Shown in pieces: positions 18,264-27,339 of a stretch of DNA of 56,457 bases; position 1 is the stretch's first letter, and each line of letters begins with the position of its first letter. Origin of the DNA: Sphingomonas sp. URHD0057 (GTDB lineage Bacteria; Pseudomonadota; Alphaproteobacteria; Sphingomonadales; Sphingomonadaceae); the NCBI RefSeq assembly GCF_000620665.1, contig NZ_JIAU01000012.1:1-56457 (forward strand). The letters run 5' to 3'. The translations under genes and the position numbers were made by a program. The notes under the pieces are model-generated. The model saw nothing but the letters and a program-made list of their open reading frames with translations, had not been told where the DNA came from and ran no database searches.

Positions 18264-19339
18264 GCAAGACCGCAATTCTTGGAGCCTCGGGCTTCATCGG
18301 CAACCGGCTCATCGAAATGGCTGCCGCGGAGGGCCGTTTGGACGCGATCGTCCCGGTCGTCCGAAGAGCAAGCGGGCTCGCGCTTGCCGGCCGGTTCGGC
18401 CTTCAGGGCCGGGTTGTCAGCACGCTTGATCGCACCGGCCTTGCCTCGGCGCTCGGAGGCTGTTCCGATCTCGTGTGCGCGGCCGCCGGCGACCCGCGCA
18501 CAATCGTTGAAAGCATCACCCCAATCTATGAGGCCGCTCGACAGGCGGGGCTTCGCCGAATCATTTATCTGAGCAGCGCGATGGTTCACGGCCAAGCCCC
18601 CGCGCCTGCAACGAGCGAGGCTTCGCCGCTCTCGCTCAAGCAGCCTCTCGCCTACAACAAAGCCAAGATCACGGCCGAACGGCTGCTCCAAGACTTGCTT
18701 GCCGATGGCGGCCCTGAAATTGTGATCCTGAGGCCAGGCATCGTTTACGGGCCGCGGTCGCGATGGACCGGCGGTCTCGCCAACGACCTCCTTTCAAAAA
18801 CGGCCTTTCTTGCCGACGCGGGAACCGGGATTTGCAATGCCGTTTACGTGGACAATCTCGTTCATGCGGTCAATCTCGCCCGCCTCGCCAAAGGGGTAAG
18901 CGGGGAAGCCTTCCTGCTCAACGACCGCGAGACCATCCAATGGCGCGATCTTGTGGCGCCGCTCGCCGAAGCCTTGGGAATCGAGCTCGAGGCCCTGCCA
19001 CGCCCGGCTGCCCAGGACCTGCTGCGATCTATGGGCGGCCTGTACCAGCGCGTCCTGCTGCCGGCGGCGCGCGGCGCGGTGGGGCTGCTCCCGAAACGCC
19101 TGGCCGAAGCGCAGCGGGCAGCCCGGCGCGCCCTTCGGGGATTGAATATCGATGATGATCGAGGACCATCCCAATCGGCCGAGGCCGTCCGCGAAATGGC
19201 GCTGCTGCAAAGTTGTCGCACGCGCTTGAGCTCGGCCAAAGCCGAGCGGATGCTGGGCTATGATCCGCCGATCCGCTTTGCCGAGGCGTGCCGCCGCTGC
19301 GTCGAATGGCTGCGCTTCGCCGATTATCCGGTGCGTTGA
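18251..19339 (+). CDS. NAD-dependent epimerase/dehydratase family protein
   Basis: This 362-residue extended SDR overlaps the preceding oxidoreductase by 13 bases. The cofactor site is ILGASGFIGNRLIE; YLSSAMVHG and LAYNKAKITAE hold the Ser and the Tyr-x3-Lys of the active site, and ILRPGIVYGPRSRW follows. The C-terminal 80 residues, including a basic helical stretch, are longer than in the simple epimerases earlier in the block. It likely reduces, dehydrates or epimerises a nucleotide sugar with its neighbour. The substrate cannot be read from the sequence. Confidence 0.8.
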   Translation: MAEVSKTAILGASGFIGNRLIEMAAAEGRLDAIVPVVRRASGLALAGRFGLQGRVVSTLDRTGLASALGGCSDLVCAAAGDPRTIVESITPIYEAARQAGLRRIIYLSSAMVHGQAPAPATSEASPLSLKQPLAYNKAKITAERLLQDLLADGGPEIVILRPGIVYGPRSRWTGGLANDLLSKTAFLADAGTGICNAVYVDNLVHAVNLARLAKGVSGEAFLLNDRETIQWRDLVAPLAEALGIELEALPRPAAQDLLRSMGGLYQRVLLPAARGAVGLLPKRLAEAQRAARRALRGLNIDDDRGPSQSAEAVREMALLQSCRTRLSSAKAERMLGYDPPIRFAEACRRCVEWLRFADYPVR

Positions 19340-20229
19340 TGGCCGCCGCTCCCGAAACCGCGCCGGTGGCCGTGGTCATCCCGACATACAATCACGCCGC
19401 CTTCCTCCCCGCGGCGATAAGGAGCGTGCTCGCGCAGAAACCGTGCCCGCTTGAGATCATCATCGTCGATGACGGGTCCGACGATCACCCGGAAGAGGCG
19501 ATCAAGACGTTTCCCGGCGTGCGCCTGGTTCGCCAGAGGAATGCCGGCCTTTCAGCCGCGCGCAACCGCGGCGTCAGGGAGACAAGCGCACCTTTTCTGC
19601 TGTTCCTCGACGCCGACGACCGGCTGCTCCCCGGCGCGATCGCGTCCGGCCTTGCCTCCCTGGCTTCGAACCCGCTCGCGGCCTTGACCTACGGCGCCTA
19701 CGACATTGTCGATGCACCAACGAGGAAGGTGACGAAAGTTGCGTTCCGGCCGGTTCCCACGGACGCGTTTGCCGCTTTCCTAGCGGGCAACCCCGTCGGA
19801 ATGCACGGATGCGTTCTCTACCGGCGGCGGGCATTGGAAGGGGCCGGCGGGTTTCGCGAAGGCTTAAGCGCCTGCGAAGACTATGAGCTCTATCTGCGCC
19901 TGTCGCGCGATTATCCCGTGCTTTGCCATGACGACCGCTGCGCCCAATATTGGCATCATGGCGGCAATATGTCGCGCGATGCCGCTTTCATGCTTCGCTC
20001 GGCCCTCCGCGTTCTTCGCGATTATCGCGAAGAGGCGGATCGGCGTGGCCATTTCAACGCCTATCGCGCCGGCGTGGCCGGCTGGAAACTCTTCTATACC
20101 GGTGTCTGGGCCGGCCTTGTCCGGGAGCATCGGCCCGGCGCTGCAGCCATGGGGCTGAAGCTGTTGAGGCTCGCGCCCGCGACGCTCATCGCAAAGGCCT
20201 GCTCGGCGGCATTGAGGGTGATCCGGTGA
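19339..20229 (+). CDS. glycosyltransferase, family 2
   Basis: The start ATG 19339 shares a base with the preceding TGA. The 296-residue protein has AVVIPTYNHAAFLPAAIRSVL, IIIVDDGSDD, RNAGLSAARNRGV, the acidic triad LDADDRL, and CEDYELYLRL at the catalytic-base region. This is the first of three consecutive GT2 genes (19339-22078) linked by four-base overlaps. They resemble each other in layout and probably arose by duplication, so they may add successive sugars of one repeat unit. Confidence 0.86.
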   Translation: MAAAPETAPVAVVIPTYNHAAFLPAAIRSVLAQKPCPLEIIIVDDGSDDHPEEAIKTFPGVRLVRQRNAGLSAARNRGVRETSAPFLLFLDADDRLLPGAIASGLASLASNPLAALTYGAYDIVDAPTRKVTKVAFRPVPTDAFAAFLAGNPVGMHGCVLYRRRALEGAGGFREGLSACEDYELYLRLSRDYPVLCHDDRCAQYWHHGGNMSRDAAFMLRSALRVLRDYREEADRRGHFNAYRAGVAGWKLFYTGVWAGLVREHRPGAAAMGLKLLRLAPATLIAKACSAALRVIR

Positions 20230-21092
20230 GAAGGGAGGCCGTCCAGGTCAGCGCGATCATCATCGTCCTTAATGGCGAAGCCTATCTCGAGCAGGCGGTG
20301 CGAAGCGTGCAGGGCCAGACGTTGAAGGATTGGGAGCTTCTCATCGTTGACGATGGTTCGGCCGATGGGACGATCGCCATCGGCAATCGCTTCGCTGAAA
20401 GCGACGCGCGGATTCGCTTGCTCCGCCATCCCGATCGCGGGACCCGTGGAATGAGCGACACGCGCAACCTCGGTCTTTCCGCGGCTGCCGGCGATTATGT
20501 CGCATTCCTCGACGCCGACGATGTCTGGCTGCCGGAAAAGCTTGCCGAGCAGGCCGCCTTGCTCAAAGCCCATCCGGCCGCCGCAATGGTCTACGGCCGG
20601 ACCTTGATCTGGAACGAGTGGGCCGGCGGGAACGACTTTTTTTATGAGCTGGGGGTTGCCCCAGACCGGCTCCACGAGCCGCCCAAGCTCTTCTTTCAAT
20701 TGCTCGAGAACCGGTATCAGACGCCGACCACCTGCAACGCCATGATCCGCCGCCAGGCGGCGCTCGACGCGGGAAGCTTCGATGGACGTTTTCGCGGCAT
20801 GTTCGAAGACCAGGTCTTTTTCGCCAAGATCCTTGCACTGCATCCGGTCTACGTCAGTGGCCAAACCTGGGCGAAGTACCGGCAACATGCCGATTCAAGC
20901 TCGGCGGGAGCCCGGGCCGCGGATGTGTTCGAGACTCACGTGCGCTATCTCATGGCCATTCGCGGCTTCCTTATCGCCCGCGGCAAGCGCTTTTCAAAGG
21001 AGCGGCTGGCCGTCGAGCGAACGATCGCGCGGCTGGTCGCGGGAAGAGCGAAGCGCGCAATAAGGTCGCGGCTGCGCGAGGCGCTGCGGTGA
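20226..21092 (+). CDS. glycosyltransferase, family 2
   Basis: GTG 20226 overlaps the preceding stop. The product has 288 residues: SAIIIVLNGEAYLEQAVRSV, LLIVDDGSADGT, MSDTRNLGLSAAAGDYVAFLDADDVWLPEKL with the DADD metal-binding site, and the FEDQVFFAKI acidic pair toward the C-terminus, followed by YRQHADSSS. All GT2 catalytic features are present. Its ED-Q-FFAK-ALHPVYV block resembles that of the next gene, which supports duplication. Confidence 0.86.
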   Translation: MRREAVQVSAIIIVLNGEAYLEQAVRSVQGQTLKDWELLIVDDGSADGTIAIGNRFAESDARIRLLRHPDRGTRGMSDTRNLGLSAAAGDYVAFLDADDVWLPEKLAEQAALLKAHPAAAMVYGRTLIWNEWAGGNDFFYELGVAPDRLHEPPKLFFQLLENRYQTPTTCNAMIRRQAALDAGSFDGRFRGMFEDQVFFAKILALHPVYVSGQTWAKYRQHADSSSAGARAADVFETHVRYLMAIRGFLIARGKRFSKERLAVERTIARLVAGRAKRAIRSRLREALR

Positions 21093-22078
21093 AGACGCTC
21101 GTTTCCATCATCCTACCTTATCGCAACGCCGCTCCCTTCCTCGCGCAGGCGATCGCGAGCGTCGAGCGGCAAAGGATTCCGTTCTGGAAGCTGCTTCTCA
21201 TTGACGATCATTCGACCGACGAGGGGCGCGGCATTGCGGAACAGGCGGCCGCGAACGACAAGCGGATCCTGAACCTGCGCTCGCCGGCCGGTGAAGCGGG
21301 AGCCGCGGCTGCCCGCAATCTCGGCCTTCGCCACGCCACCGGCGACTATGTGGCCTTTCTTGACGCGGACGACCTGCTCTTCCCCGACAAGCTCGAGACC
21401 GAGATTTCGCTGATGGAGCGGTTTCCCGAGATCGGCATGACATGGGGCGCAACTCGATGGTGGTATCCAGGGCAGGAATATCGCAACTGGTCCGATTGCC
21501 CGCGCCGCCTCGCAGGAAGGGTCCATAAGCCGCCATCGCTCTTGAATTCCGCATTATTGCTGCAGGATACCCACGTTCCGAGCCTGTGCGGGATCATGGT
21601 CCGCCGCGCCGCAATTCCAGAGGAACCTGCGTTCGAGCCCGGCCTCGAGCTTTATGAAGACCAGAGTTTCATCGCCAAGGTGCTCGCCCATTGGCCAGTT
21701 TATGTCGGCCGGCATCGGACGGCCCTTTATCGCCAGCATGCGGGCTCGGCGTCGGCGCAGGCAGAAACCGAGGGCGCCTACGGCCGGATCGGGCCCCACC
21801 CGGCGCGTTCGAGGTTTCTCGCTTGGGTGCGTGCCTATATCGATCGAACGCCGGACCTCCAAAGACAGAGCGGGGGTGCCCTTCGCATCGCCGGGGCCAT
21901 CCAAAGCGGCGATCCTTCAACTTTGAGTGTGGCGGAACAAAGAGCGCTTGTCCGCCGCCAGCTTGTGAAGAGCGCAACACGCCCCTTCGCCTGGGCCGGC
22001 GGGTCGCTGAAGCGTCGCCTCCTGCAAGTCATTCATTGGCGCAACGGAGCTTCAGATCCGCTCGGTCGACCACTTTAG
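21089..22078 (+). CDS. glycosyltransferase, family 2
   Basis: GTG 21089 overlaps the preceding stop. The 329-residue product has VSIILPYRNAAPFLAQAIASV, LLIDDHSTDEG, AAARNLGLRHATGDYVAFLDADDLLFPDKL, and YEDQSFIAKVLAHWPVYVG with the acidic catalytic pair. It is the last gene of the coupled plus-strand block. Its 3' end overlaps the 3' end of the convergent ABC transporter gene by 27 bases, so the two share a terminator region or none. Confidence 0.86.
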   Translation: MKTLVSIILPYRNAAPFLAQAIASVERQRIPFWKLLLIDDHSTDEGRGIAEQAAANDKRILNLRSPAGEAGAAAARNLGLRHATGDYVAFLDADDLLFPDKLETEISLMERFPEIGMTWGATRWWYPGQEYRNWSDCPRRLAGRVHKPPSLLNSALLLQDTHVPSLCGIMVRRAAIPEEPAFEPGLELYEDQSFIAKVLAHWPVYVGRHRTALYRQHAGSASAQAETEGAYGRIGPHPARSRFLAWVRAYIDRTPDLQRQSGGALRIAGAIQSGDPSTLSVAEQRALVRRQLVKSATRPFAWAGGSLKRRLLQVIHWRNGASDPLGRPL

Positions 22079-23284
22079 GCTGGGGCGAAGGACCCCGGGC
22101 CATGGCCCAAACCATCCGAAGCGCGCCTCGCCAGAATCAAGAATGTCGATATTGAGCGCGGCGGGGAGATCGAGGATCGAAGCCCCGCCGCAGGTGAAGC
22201 TGAACGAGACCGAATAGGCACCGTCATTGAGGAGACGCCCGGGGATGAGGCAACGCGTTCGATAGGTGCCTGCCGGCATTGGCCGCGGCAGCTCCCATGG
22301 CGCCTGGTCGAACAGCAACAGGCCATTTTGATCGAAGAACTGGATATTGGCCTGGTCGATCGCGCCGTCGGCCAGGACTTCGAATTCCCACTCGACCGCA
22401 AAATCGCTCGACGTGTCGATGGGGCGTGATGGATCATTGATCGGCTGTGCGCGCGCGGCCAGCGGGTGCACCAAAGCGGGTGCCGCAGCGGACTGCTCGA
22501 AGGTCGCCGTCGCGCCGCCCTCCTCAGCCGGAGCCCTCAGGCTCGCGAGATAATTGGCGATCACGGAAGGCGCCGGACCGTCCTCGGCAAGACGCCCCCG
22601 GCTTATCCAAAGCGCGCGCTGGCAGAGGGCCTGGACGGCGGCCAGATTGTGGCTGACGAAAACCACCGTCCTTCCTTCTTCGGCAACGCTCTCCATCCGC
22701 CCCAGACATTTCTGCTGGAACGCTGCGTCGCCGACGGCGAGGACTTCGTCGACGAGCAAGATGTCGGTTTCGAGGTGCGCGGCCACCGCGAAGGCGAGGC
22801 GGACATACATTCCGCTTGAATAATATTTGACGGGTTCTTCGAGGTGGCTTTCGATGCCCGAGAAATCGACGATCTGGTCGAACTTTCGTGCGATCTCGGG
22901 ACGCCGCATGCCGAGCAAGGCGCCGCTCAGGAATATATTGTCGCGTCCTGAAAGCTGGGGATGGAACCCGGCTCCGACCTCGAGCAGGGATCCCACGGCG
23001 CCCCGGTATCTTACGGTTCCCGAGGTCGGCTCGGTGATCCGCGAGAGAATCTTGAGCAGCGTGCTCTTGCCCGCGCCATTCGCGCCGATGATCGCGACTG
23101 CTTCGCCTTCGCCGACGTCGAACGACACATCCTTCAGCGCCCAGAAGTCACGGAGCTTGGACTTGCCGCTCCGGATTCGCCGTCCAGCATCGCCGAGCGC
23201 ATCGATCAGCGACAAATGGCGGGCGCCCGCGCCGATCGAATATCGCTTCGCAAGGTCGCGGACTTCGATCGCGGAGAGCATCAA
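22052..23284 (-). CDS. wzt: ABC transporter ATP-binding protein with polymer-binding C-terminal domain (Wzt-type)
   Basis: This 410-residue protein has an ATPase domain over about 240 residues: Walker A GANGAGKSTLLKIL, signature-like YSSGMYVRLAFAVAAH, Walker B ILLVDEVLAVGDA, and the H-loop VFVSHNLAAV. About 140 residues follow with the beta-sandwich features of Wzt C-terminal domains (FAVEWEFEV, GLLLFDQAPWELP, GAYSVSFSFTCGG). In ABC-dependent O-antigen export this domain recognises a capped polymer end. It overlaps the wzm start by four bases (minus-strand ATGA). Together they export a finished, lipid-linked polysaccharide across the inner membrane. Confidence 0.92.
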   Translation of the reverse strand: MMLSAIEVRDLAKRYSIGAGARHLSLIDALGDAGRRIRSGKSKLRDFWALKDVSFDVGEGEAVAIIGANGAGKSTLLKILSRITEPTSGTVRYRGAVGSLLEVGAGFHPQLSGRDNIFLSGALLGMRRPEIARKFDQIVDFSGIESHLEEPVKYYSSGMYVRLAFAVAAHLETDILLVDEVLAVGDAAFQQKCLGRMESVAEEGRTVVFVSHNLAAVQALCQRALWISRGRLAEDGPAPSVIANYLASLRAPAEEGGATATFEQSAAAPALVHPLAARAQPINDPSRPIDTSSDFAVEWEFEVLADGAIDQANIQFFDQNGLLLFDQAPWELPRPMPAGTYRTRCLIPGRLLNDGAYSVSFSFTCGGASILDLPAALNIDILDSGEARFGWFGPWPGVLRPSLKWSTERI

Positions 23285-24147
23285 ATGACGTCCGCGAAGC
23301 TGCGCTCCATCCGCCGGAAGATCATGAGTCCGCCAACGAGCAGGATCAAAAGCGAGGTGAGGGACAGCGGCAGGTAGGCCCAGGCATCAGCGTCCGTGCC
23401 GAGCATCGCCCAGCGAAACAGCCCGACGATGCAAGCGGCAGGGTTGAGCGCCATCAGCGGCTGCCACTTATGAGGAACCAAGCTTAAGGGATAAGCGATC
23501 GGCGTTGCGAACAGCCAGAGCTGGAGCGCGAAGGGCAGGACGTAGGCGGTGTCGCGGTAGCGGACGCCAAGCGCGGCAAGTGCCGTTCCGACGCCAACGG
23601 ACAGGAGCAAGGCCAGAGGGATTGCGGCGAGCGCGACGAGCGCGACTGGTCGCGGAGGATAGCCCGCGATCGTCAATACGGCGACCAGCATCACGAAGGT
23701 GATGAGGAGGTCGAAGAGGCCGGAAAGGATCGCCGCCAGGGGAATGGCGAGGCGCGGCAGGTAAACCTTGTCGACCAGCTGGGAATTGCCGACGAGCGAA
23801 GCCGCTGCCGCCGAAACGCTTTGGCTGATGAAGGTCCACAGGACGAGGCCGGTCAGCGCAAATATCCAGTAAGGCACCCCGTCCGATTGAAGGCCGATCA
23901 GGCGCCCGAACACGAAGGTCAGGATTGCCATGGTCGCAACCGGCTGCAGCACCGCCCAGCCCCATCCGAGCAAGGTCTGGCGATAGCGGACCTTGATGTT
24001 TCGTTTCACCAGGAAGAGCAAAAGCTCGCGATGGTCGATGAGCTCCCTGGCGTCGGGAAAACCCCAGCCGCTTGAGGCACGGATGAGCGTGACGGGCCGG
24101 TCGACGGCCGGGCTCGCCGCGTTCGAGGATTGGGTTTGATCGTTCAT
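23281..24147 (-). CDS. wzm: ABC-2 type polysaccharide exporter permease (Wzm-type)
   Basis: This 288-residue membrane protein begins with a cytosolic segment containing DARELIDHRELLLFLVKRNIKVRYRQTLLGWGWAVLQP, which has the R-Y-R/K-x-T-x-L-G-x-x-W motif of O-antigen and teichoic-acid ABC permeases. About six hydrophobic segments follow. It forms the channel for the neighbouring Wzt ATPase. The gene starts at 24147, with a methyltransferase gene diverging 44 bases away, so a shared promoter region lies between. Confidence 0.92.
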   Translation of the reverse strand: MNDQTQSSNAASPAVDRPVTLIRASSGWGFPDARELIDHRELLLFLVKRNIKVRYRQTLLGWGWAVLQPVATMAILTFVFGRLIGLQSDGVPYWIFALTGLVLWTFISQSVSAAAASLVGNSQLVDKVYLPRLAIPLAAILSGLFDLLITFVMLVAVLTIAGYPPRPVALVALAAIPLALLLSVGVGTALAALGVRYRDTAYVLPFALQLWLFATPIAYPLSLVPHKWQPLMALNPAACIVGLFRWAMLGTDADAWAYLPLSLTSLLILLVGGLMIFRRMERSFADVI

Positions 24148-24191
24148 GCCAAGAATGCCAGAAGCTCAGCTTTCGACTGTTTGCGCGGGGC

Positions 24192-24896
24192 TTGCTCGAG
24201 TTGATTGAATCTCTCCGGCGTAAAGTAAAGCAGCTCATCCGCCGCAGGATCGATTTCGGCGACCTTGGCTCGACGCGCCCGGTGAGCCGGAGTTTCGGCT
24301 TCGACCGCGGAACTCCGGTCGATCGTTATTTTATCGAGAGCTTCCTCGACCGGCACCGCGAGCTGGTGCGCGGCGCCGCGCTCGAAGTCGGCGACGATAC
24401 GTACCTCCGGCGGTTCGGCGGGAATGGCGTCACAGCCGTCGACATCCTCCACATTGACGCTTCGAGCGATGCGGCGACCATTATCGGCGATATGTCCGAT
24501 CCCGCGACCCTTCCCGAAGCAAAGTTCGACTGTCTGATCGTCACCCAGACGCTGCATCTGGTGTACGACATGCCCGCAGCCGTCCGGAACCTCTATCATG
24601 CGTTGAAGCCGGGCGGGACGTTGTTGATGACCGTGCCCGGAATCACGCCGATCGCCAGGGATCGGTGGAAGGAGACATGGTACTGGTCGGTCACGCCCGC
24701 GGGCGCCGGCCGCTTGTTTGCGGACGCGTTCGGACCCGGGGACTTCCGCGTCGAATTTTACGGCAATGTGTTCGCGGCGGTTGCTTTCCTTGAAGGCGTT
24801 GCGACCGAAGAAGTGGCAAGGGCCAAGCTCAATCTGAAAGACGAATCCTACCCGGTGATCGTGGCGGTACGGGCGACCCGCGCATCCGCCGATTGA
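24192..24896 (+). CDS. class I SAM-dependent methyltransferase
   Basis: This 234-residue protein starts from TTG 24192, preceded by GGGG; no ATG is in frame near by. ALEVGDDTYLRRFGG fits motif I of SAM-binding folds in a variant form seen in surface-polysaccharide methyltransferases, followed by VDILHID, the strand DCLIVTQTLHLVYD and LKPGGTLLMTVPG. It stands beside wzm/wzt, where methyltransferases often cap the non-reducing end so that the Wzt domain can recognise the finished chain. That role is inference from position. Confidence 0.75.
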   Translation: MLELIESLRRKVKQLIRRRIDFGDLGSTRPVSRSFGFDRGTPVDRYFIESFLDRHRELVRGAALEVGDDTYLRRFGGNGVTAVDILHIDASSDAATIIGDMSDPATLPEAKFDCLIVTQTLHLVYDMPAAVRNLYHALKPGGTLLMTVPGITPIARDRWKETWYWSVTPAGAGRLFADAFGPGDFRVEFYGNVFAAVAFLEGVATEEVARAKLNLKDESYPVIVAVRATRASAD

Positions 24897-24912
24897 GCGA
24901 CGCCCACGGGTT

Positions 24913-26031
24913 TCAGCGGCCGGCGACCGCGCGATAAACTCGCCGGGTCTCGGCGGCAATTTTCTTCCAGTCGAAGCGGCTGCGGAAATGTTCGGGATCG
25001 ACCGCGTAGGTGTCCGACGAACGCGCAAGCGCCGCTTGAAGCCCGGCGGCGTCGCCGGACCTGAAATAATGGTGCCTCGAAAGGCCCAGATCGAGATTGG
25101 GTTGGATATCGCTCAGCAGCATGGCGCACCCGCTGACGCCGGCTTCGAGGGCCGCGATCGGCAGGCCCTCATGCGACGAGGGCAGGACGAACAGATCCGC
25201 ATGTTCGTAGAGATGTGCGATCGTCGAGCGCGGCTGGACGCCCGCGAAGATGATCCGGTCACTCGCTTGGGCAAGAAGCCCGCTCGCATACGCCGACCCG
25301 TGATCGGCGCCGCCGACCATAAGCAATTTCCTCGGGTCATCGCTTCGCGAAAAAGCGTCGACCAGCAGGTGCAGGCCTTTTTCCGGAACCAACCGGGCAA
25401 CGCAGAGGACATATCGCTTCGGCCTGACACCGAGCTTGTTAAGTATGACTTCGGGATCGCCTTGCGCCGATAAGGACGGTGCTCCGTTTGGGATATGCCG
25501 CACCTTGGTCGCTTGGCGGGGGAAGCGCGCCTTGAGGCGCACGGCCAGTGACGGCGACACGGCGATGACCTCGTTCGCAAAAATGAGTGCGACGCGCTCG
25601 CCGAGGCGCAGCATCAGCTTTGCCGCGCGGCCCCATTTGTCACGATGGTAATCTTCCCCATGATGCGTGAACACGACACGCATTCCAGCCAAGCGCGCCA
25701 ATGGCGCTGCAAGGCCCGGCCCGATTGCATGAATGTGAACGAGGTCGGCGCCCGTGCGCCGCGCATGCAGAATCCCGACGAGGGTCGACGCCAGGGCCTC
25801 CGTGCTTCGTCCCTTGGGCGAGGCCAAAGCGGTGACCCGGACCCGCCCGACCTTGCCGGTTTCCGAGGACATGTAGGGGCGGCGCGCAAGCACCTCGAGC
25901 TCGACGTCCGGGTCGAGCGCGGCGATCCTCGGCAGCAGCTCTTCGCAATGCGATTCGACGCCGCCCATGATTCCCGGGATGCCTCGTAGGCCGGTGACGC
26001 AAATTTTGATGGGCGAGCGCTTCTGGGGCAT
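24913..26031 (-). CDS. glycosyltransferase, family 4
   Basis: This 372-residue protein has the N-terminal KICVTGLRGIPGIMGGVESHCEELLPRI with the Gly-rich GT4 loop, VFTHHGEDYHRDKWG, and the C-terminal nucleotide-binding region with GLHLLVDAF and SSHEGLPIAALEAGVSG, which holds the E-x7-E pair that marks retaining GT4 enzymes. It adds a sugar with retention of configuration. It ends 16 bases from the methyltransferase stop (convergent). Donor and linkage are unknown. Confidence 0.9.
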   Translation of the reverse strand: MPQKRSPIKICVTGLRGIPGIMGGVESHCEELLPRIAALDPDVELEVLARRPYMSSETGKVGRVRVTALASPKGRSTEALASTLVGILHARRTGADLVHIHAIGPGLAAPLARLAGMRVVFTHHGEDYHRDKWGRAAKLMLRLGERVALIFANEVIAVSPSLAVRLKARFPRQATKVRHIPNGAPSLSAQGDPEVILNKLGVRPKRYVLCVARLVPEKGLHLLVDAFSRSDDPRKLLMVGGADHGSAYASGLLAQASDRIIFAGVQPRSTIAHLYEHADLFVLPSSHEGLPIAALEAGVSGCAMLLSDIQPNLDLGLSRHHYFRSGDAAGLQAALARSSDTYAVDPEHFRSRFDWKKIAAETRRVYRAVAGR

Positions 26032-26107
26032 CTTTCAGGTTTCAGGCTTATCAACTGCCAGCGCGTGAAGGCAGACAAAAAGCGCCGTCAGTTTGGCGAC
26101 CGCGCTG

Positions 26108-27094
26108 TCAGGCGCGGCACCGGACCAGGAACTCCGCATAATGCGGGTTCCGGCCGACTCCCTCGGCCTTATATTTCGAGCGGACCAGCTCGGAAATCTC
26201 GAAGGGAAGGCCGGCAATTGTTTGGCCCAGGAATTTCGGGTCGAAGGACGCCATGGCGCGAATGACGCGGCTGATTTCGCGAGCGCCTCCGCGGCGCAGT
26301 GCCCGATGGAGCATGAACCGGCTCAACCGATTGCGCCCGAGGTGGAACTTGGACTTAAGCTCGGGATGCCGGGGCAGGAGATCGGCGGTGGCAAGGTCGC
26401 GCGAGCGCAGCATCGCTGCGACGTTGGCGGACATGTTGTGCGGTAGGCTGCGGTAGCCGGTCAAATGGGAGGGAACGACCGCATATTGGTACTTTTCAGC
26501 AAGCTCGCAGTAGAGTTTCCAGTCTTCGCAGCCCTCGCCGCCGCGGCCCCGCAGGCTCGGGTCGTAGCCCGACGTATTGCGGAATGCGTCCATGCGGATG
26601 AGCGGCGCGCTTCCATTCCCGACGAAGTTGAACTCCGCGAGGACCGGGAGGACCCAGCCTGCGTAATCGGGAGAATGCTTGGTGTGAATGATCCGCGATT
26701 CATCGTCGATGAGCGCGAACCAGGTGTACACGACCCCGACTTCAGGGGCGCCATGTTCGAAGGCCTCCAATTGCCGCTCGATCTTCGTCTTGTGCCAGAG
26801 GTCGTCTGAATCGATGGGGGCGAGAAACTCCCCCTTGGACAGTCTGGCTCCGGTATTGCGCGCCGCGGCGACCCCGGCATTGTCCTGCCTGACGTAGCGA
26901 ATACGGGGGTCGGCGTTAGCGTGGGACTGGACGATCTCCGGCGTCCTGTCGGTCGATCCATCGTCTACGACGATGACCTCGAGCTGCGCGTGGGTCTGCG
27001 CGCGAGCGCTCCACAGCGTTTCAGACAGGGTCGCTTCCCCATTGTACGCAGGGACGACGACAGAGACGAGCTTCTCAGAACACGAGATCGGCAT
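26108..27094 (-). CDS. glycosyltransferase, family 2
   Basis: The ATG at 27094 gives 328 residues and places the family start (SVVVPAYNGEATLSETLW) near the N-terminus; the frame is open for 47 codons upstream but that part is atypical. It shows VIVVDDGSTDRTPEIV, AAARNTGARLSKGEFLAPIDSDDLW with the acidic SDD, GEGCEDWKLYCEL at the catalytic region, and YRSLPHNMS. It reads in the same direction as the GT4 gene and probably shares its transcript. It adds a sugar of unknown kind. Confidence 0.85.
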   Translation of the reverse strand: MPISCSEKLVSVVVPAYNGEATLSETLWSARAQTHAQLEVIVVDDGSTDRTPEIVQSHANADPRIRYVRQDNAGVAAARNTGARLSKGEFLAPIDSDDLWHKTKIERQLEAFEHGAPEVGVVYTWFALIDDESRIIHTKHSPDYAGWVLPVLAEFNFVGNGSAPLIRMDAFRNTSGYDPSLRGRGGEGCEDWKLYCELAEKYQYAVVPSHLTGYRSLPHNMSANVAAMLRSRDLATADLLPRHPELKSKFHLGRNRLSRFMLHRALRRGGAREISRVIRAMASFDPKFLGQTIAGLPFEISELVRSKYKAEGVGRNPHYAEFLVRCRA

Positions 27095-27339
27095 GAAGCA
27101 TTCAGTATACAAAAATTTAACGATGGAAACTCCTCCAAGCCAAGCCGTCTTTATTTGAGACGCCCGACCTTGAGGACGCGCTCGGGCCCGCAGGCCGTAT
27201 TGCGGAGCGTAGCGACTTTCGACAGCCTCCCGCATGAAAGGTGGCCTGGGGAGGGTAAACGCTGGACAGCTTCGTTGAGGGGTGCATGGTCTGCTACCCT
27301 CTCGGGCCGCGCAGGTGAGAGCGTTGTGGAGTGCCCTGG
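27095..27339. other. divergent intergenic region
   Basis: This 245-base space lies between the divergently oriented GT2 (minus) and Wzy-like (plus) genes and should hold promoters for both. It includes an AT-richer part around 27095-27140. I see no clear hexamer pair and no RNA gene. Confidence 0.4.

Noticed and set aside
26249-26300. possible CRISPR or tandem repeats in the GT region
   Set aside because: Repeated short strings are GC-rich codon runs without regular spacing; nowhere in the window are there evenly spaced direct repeats with unique spacers.
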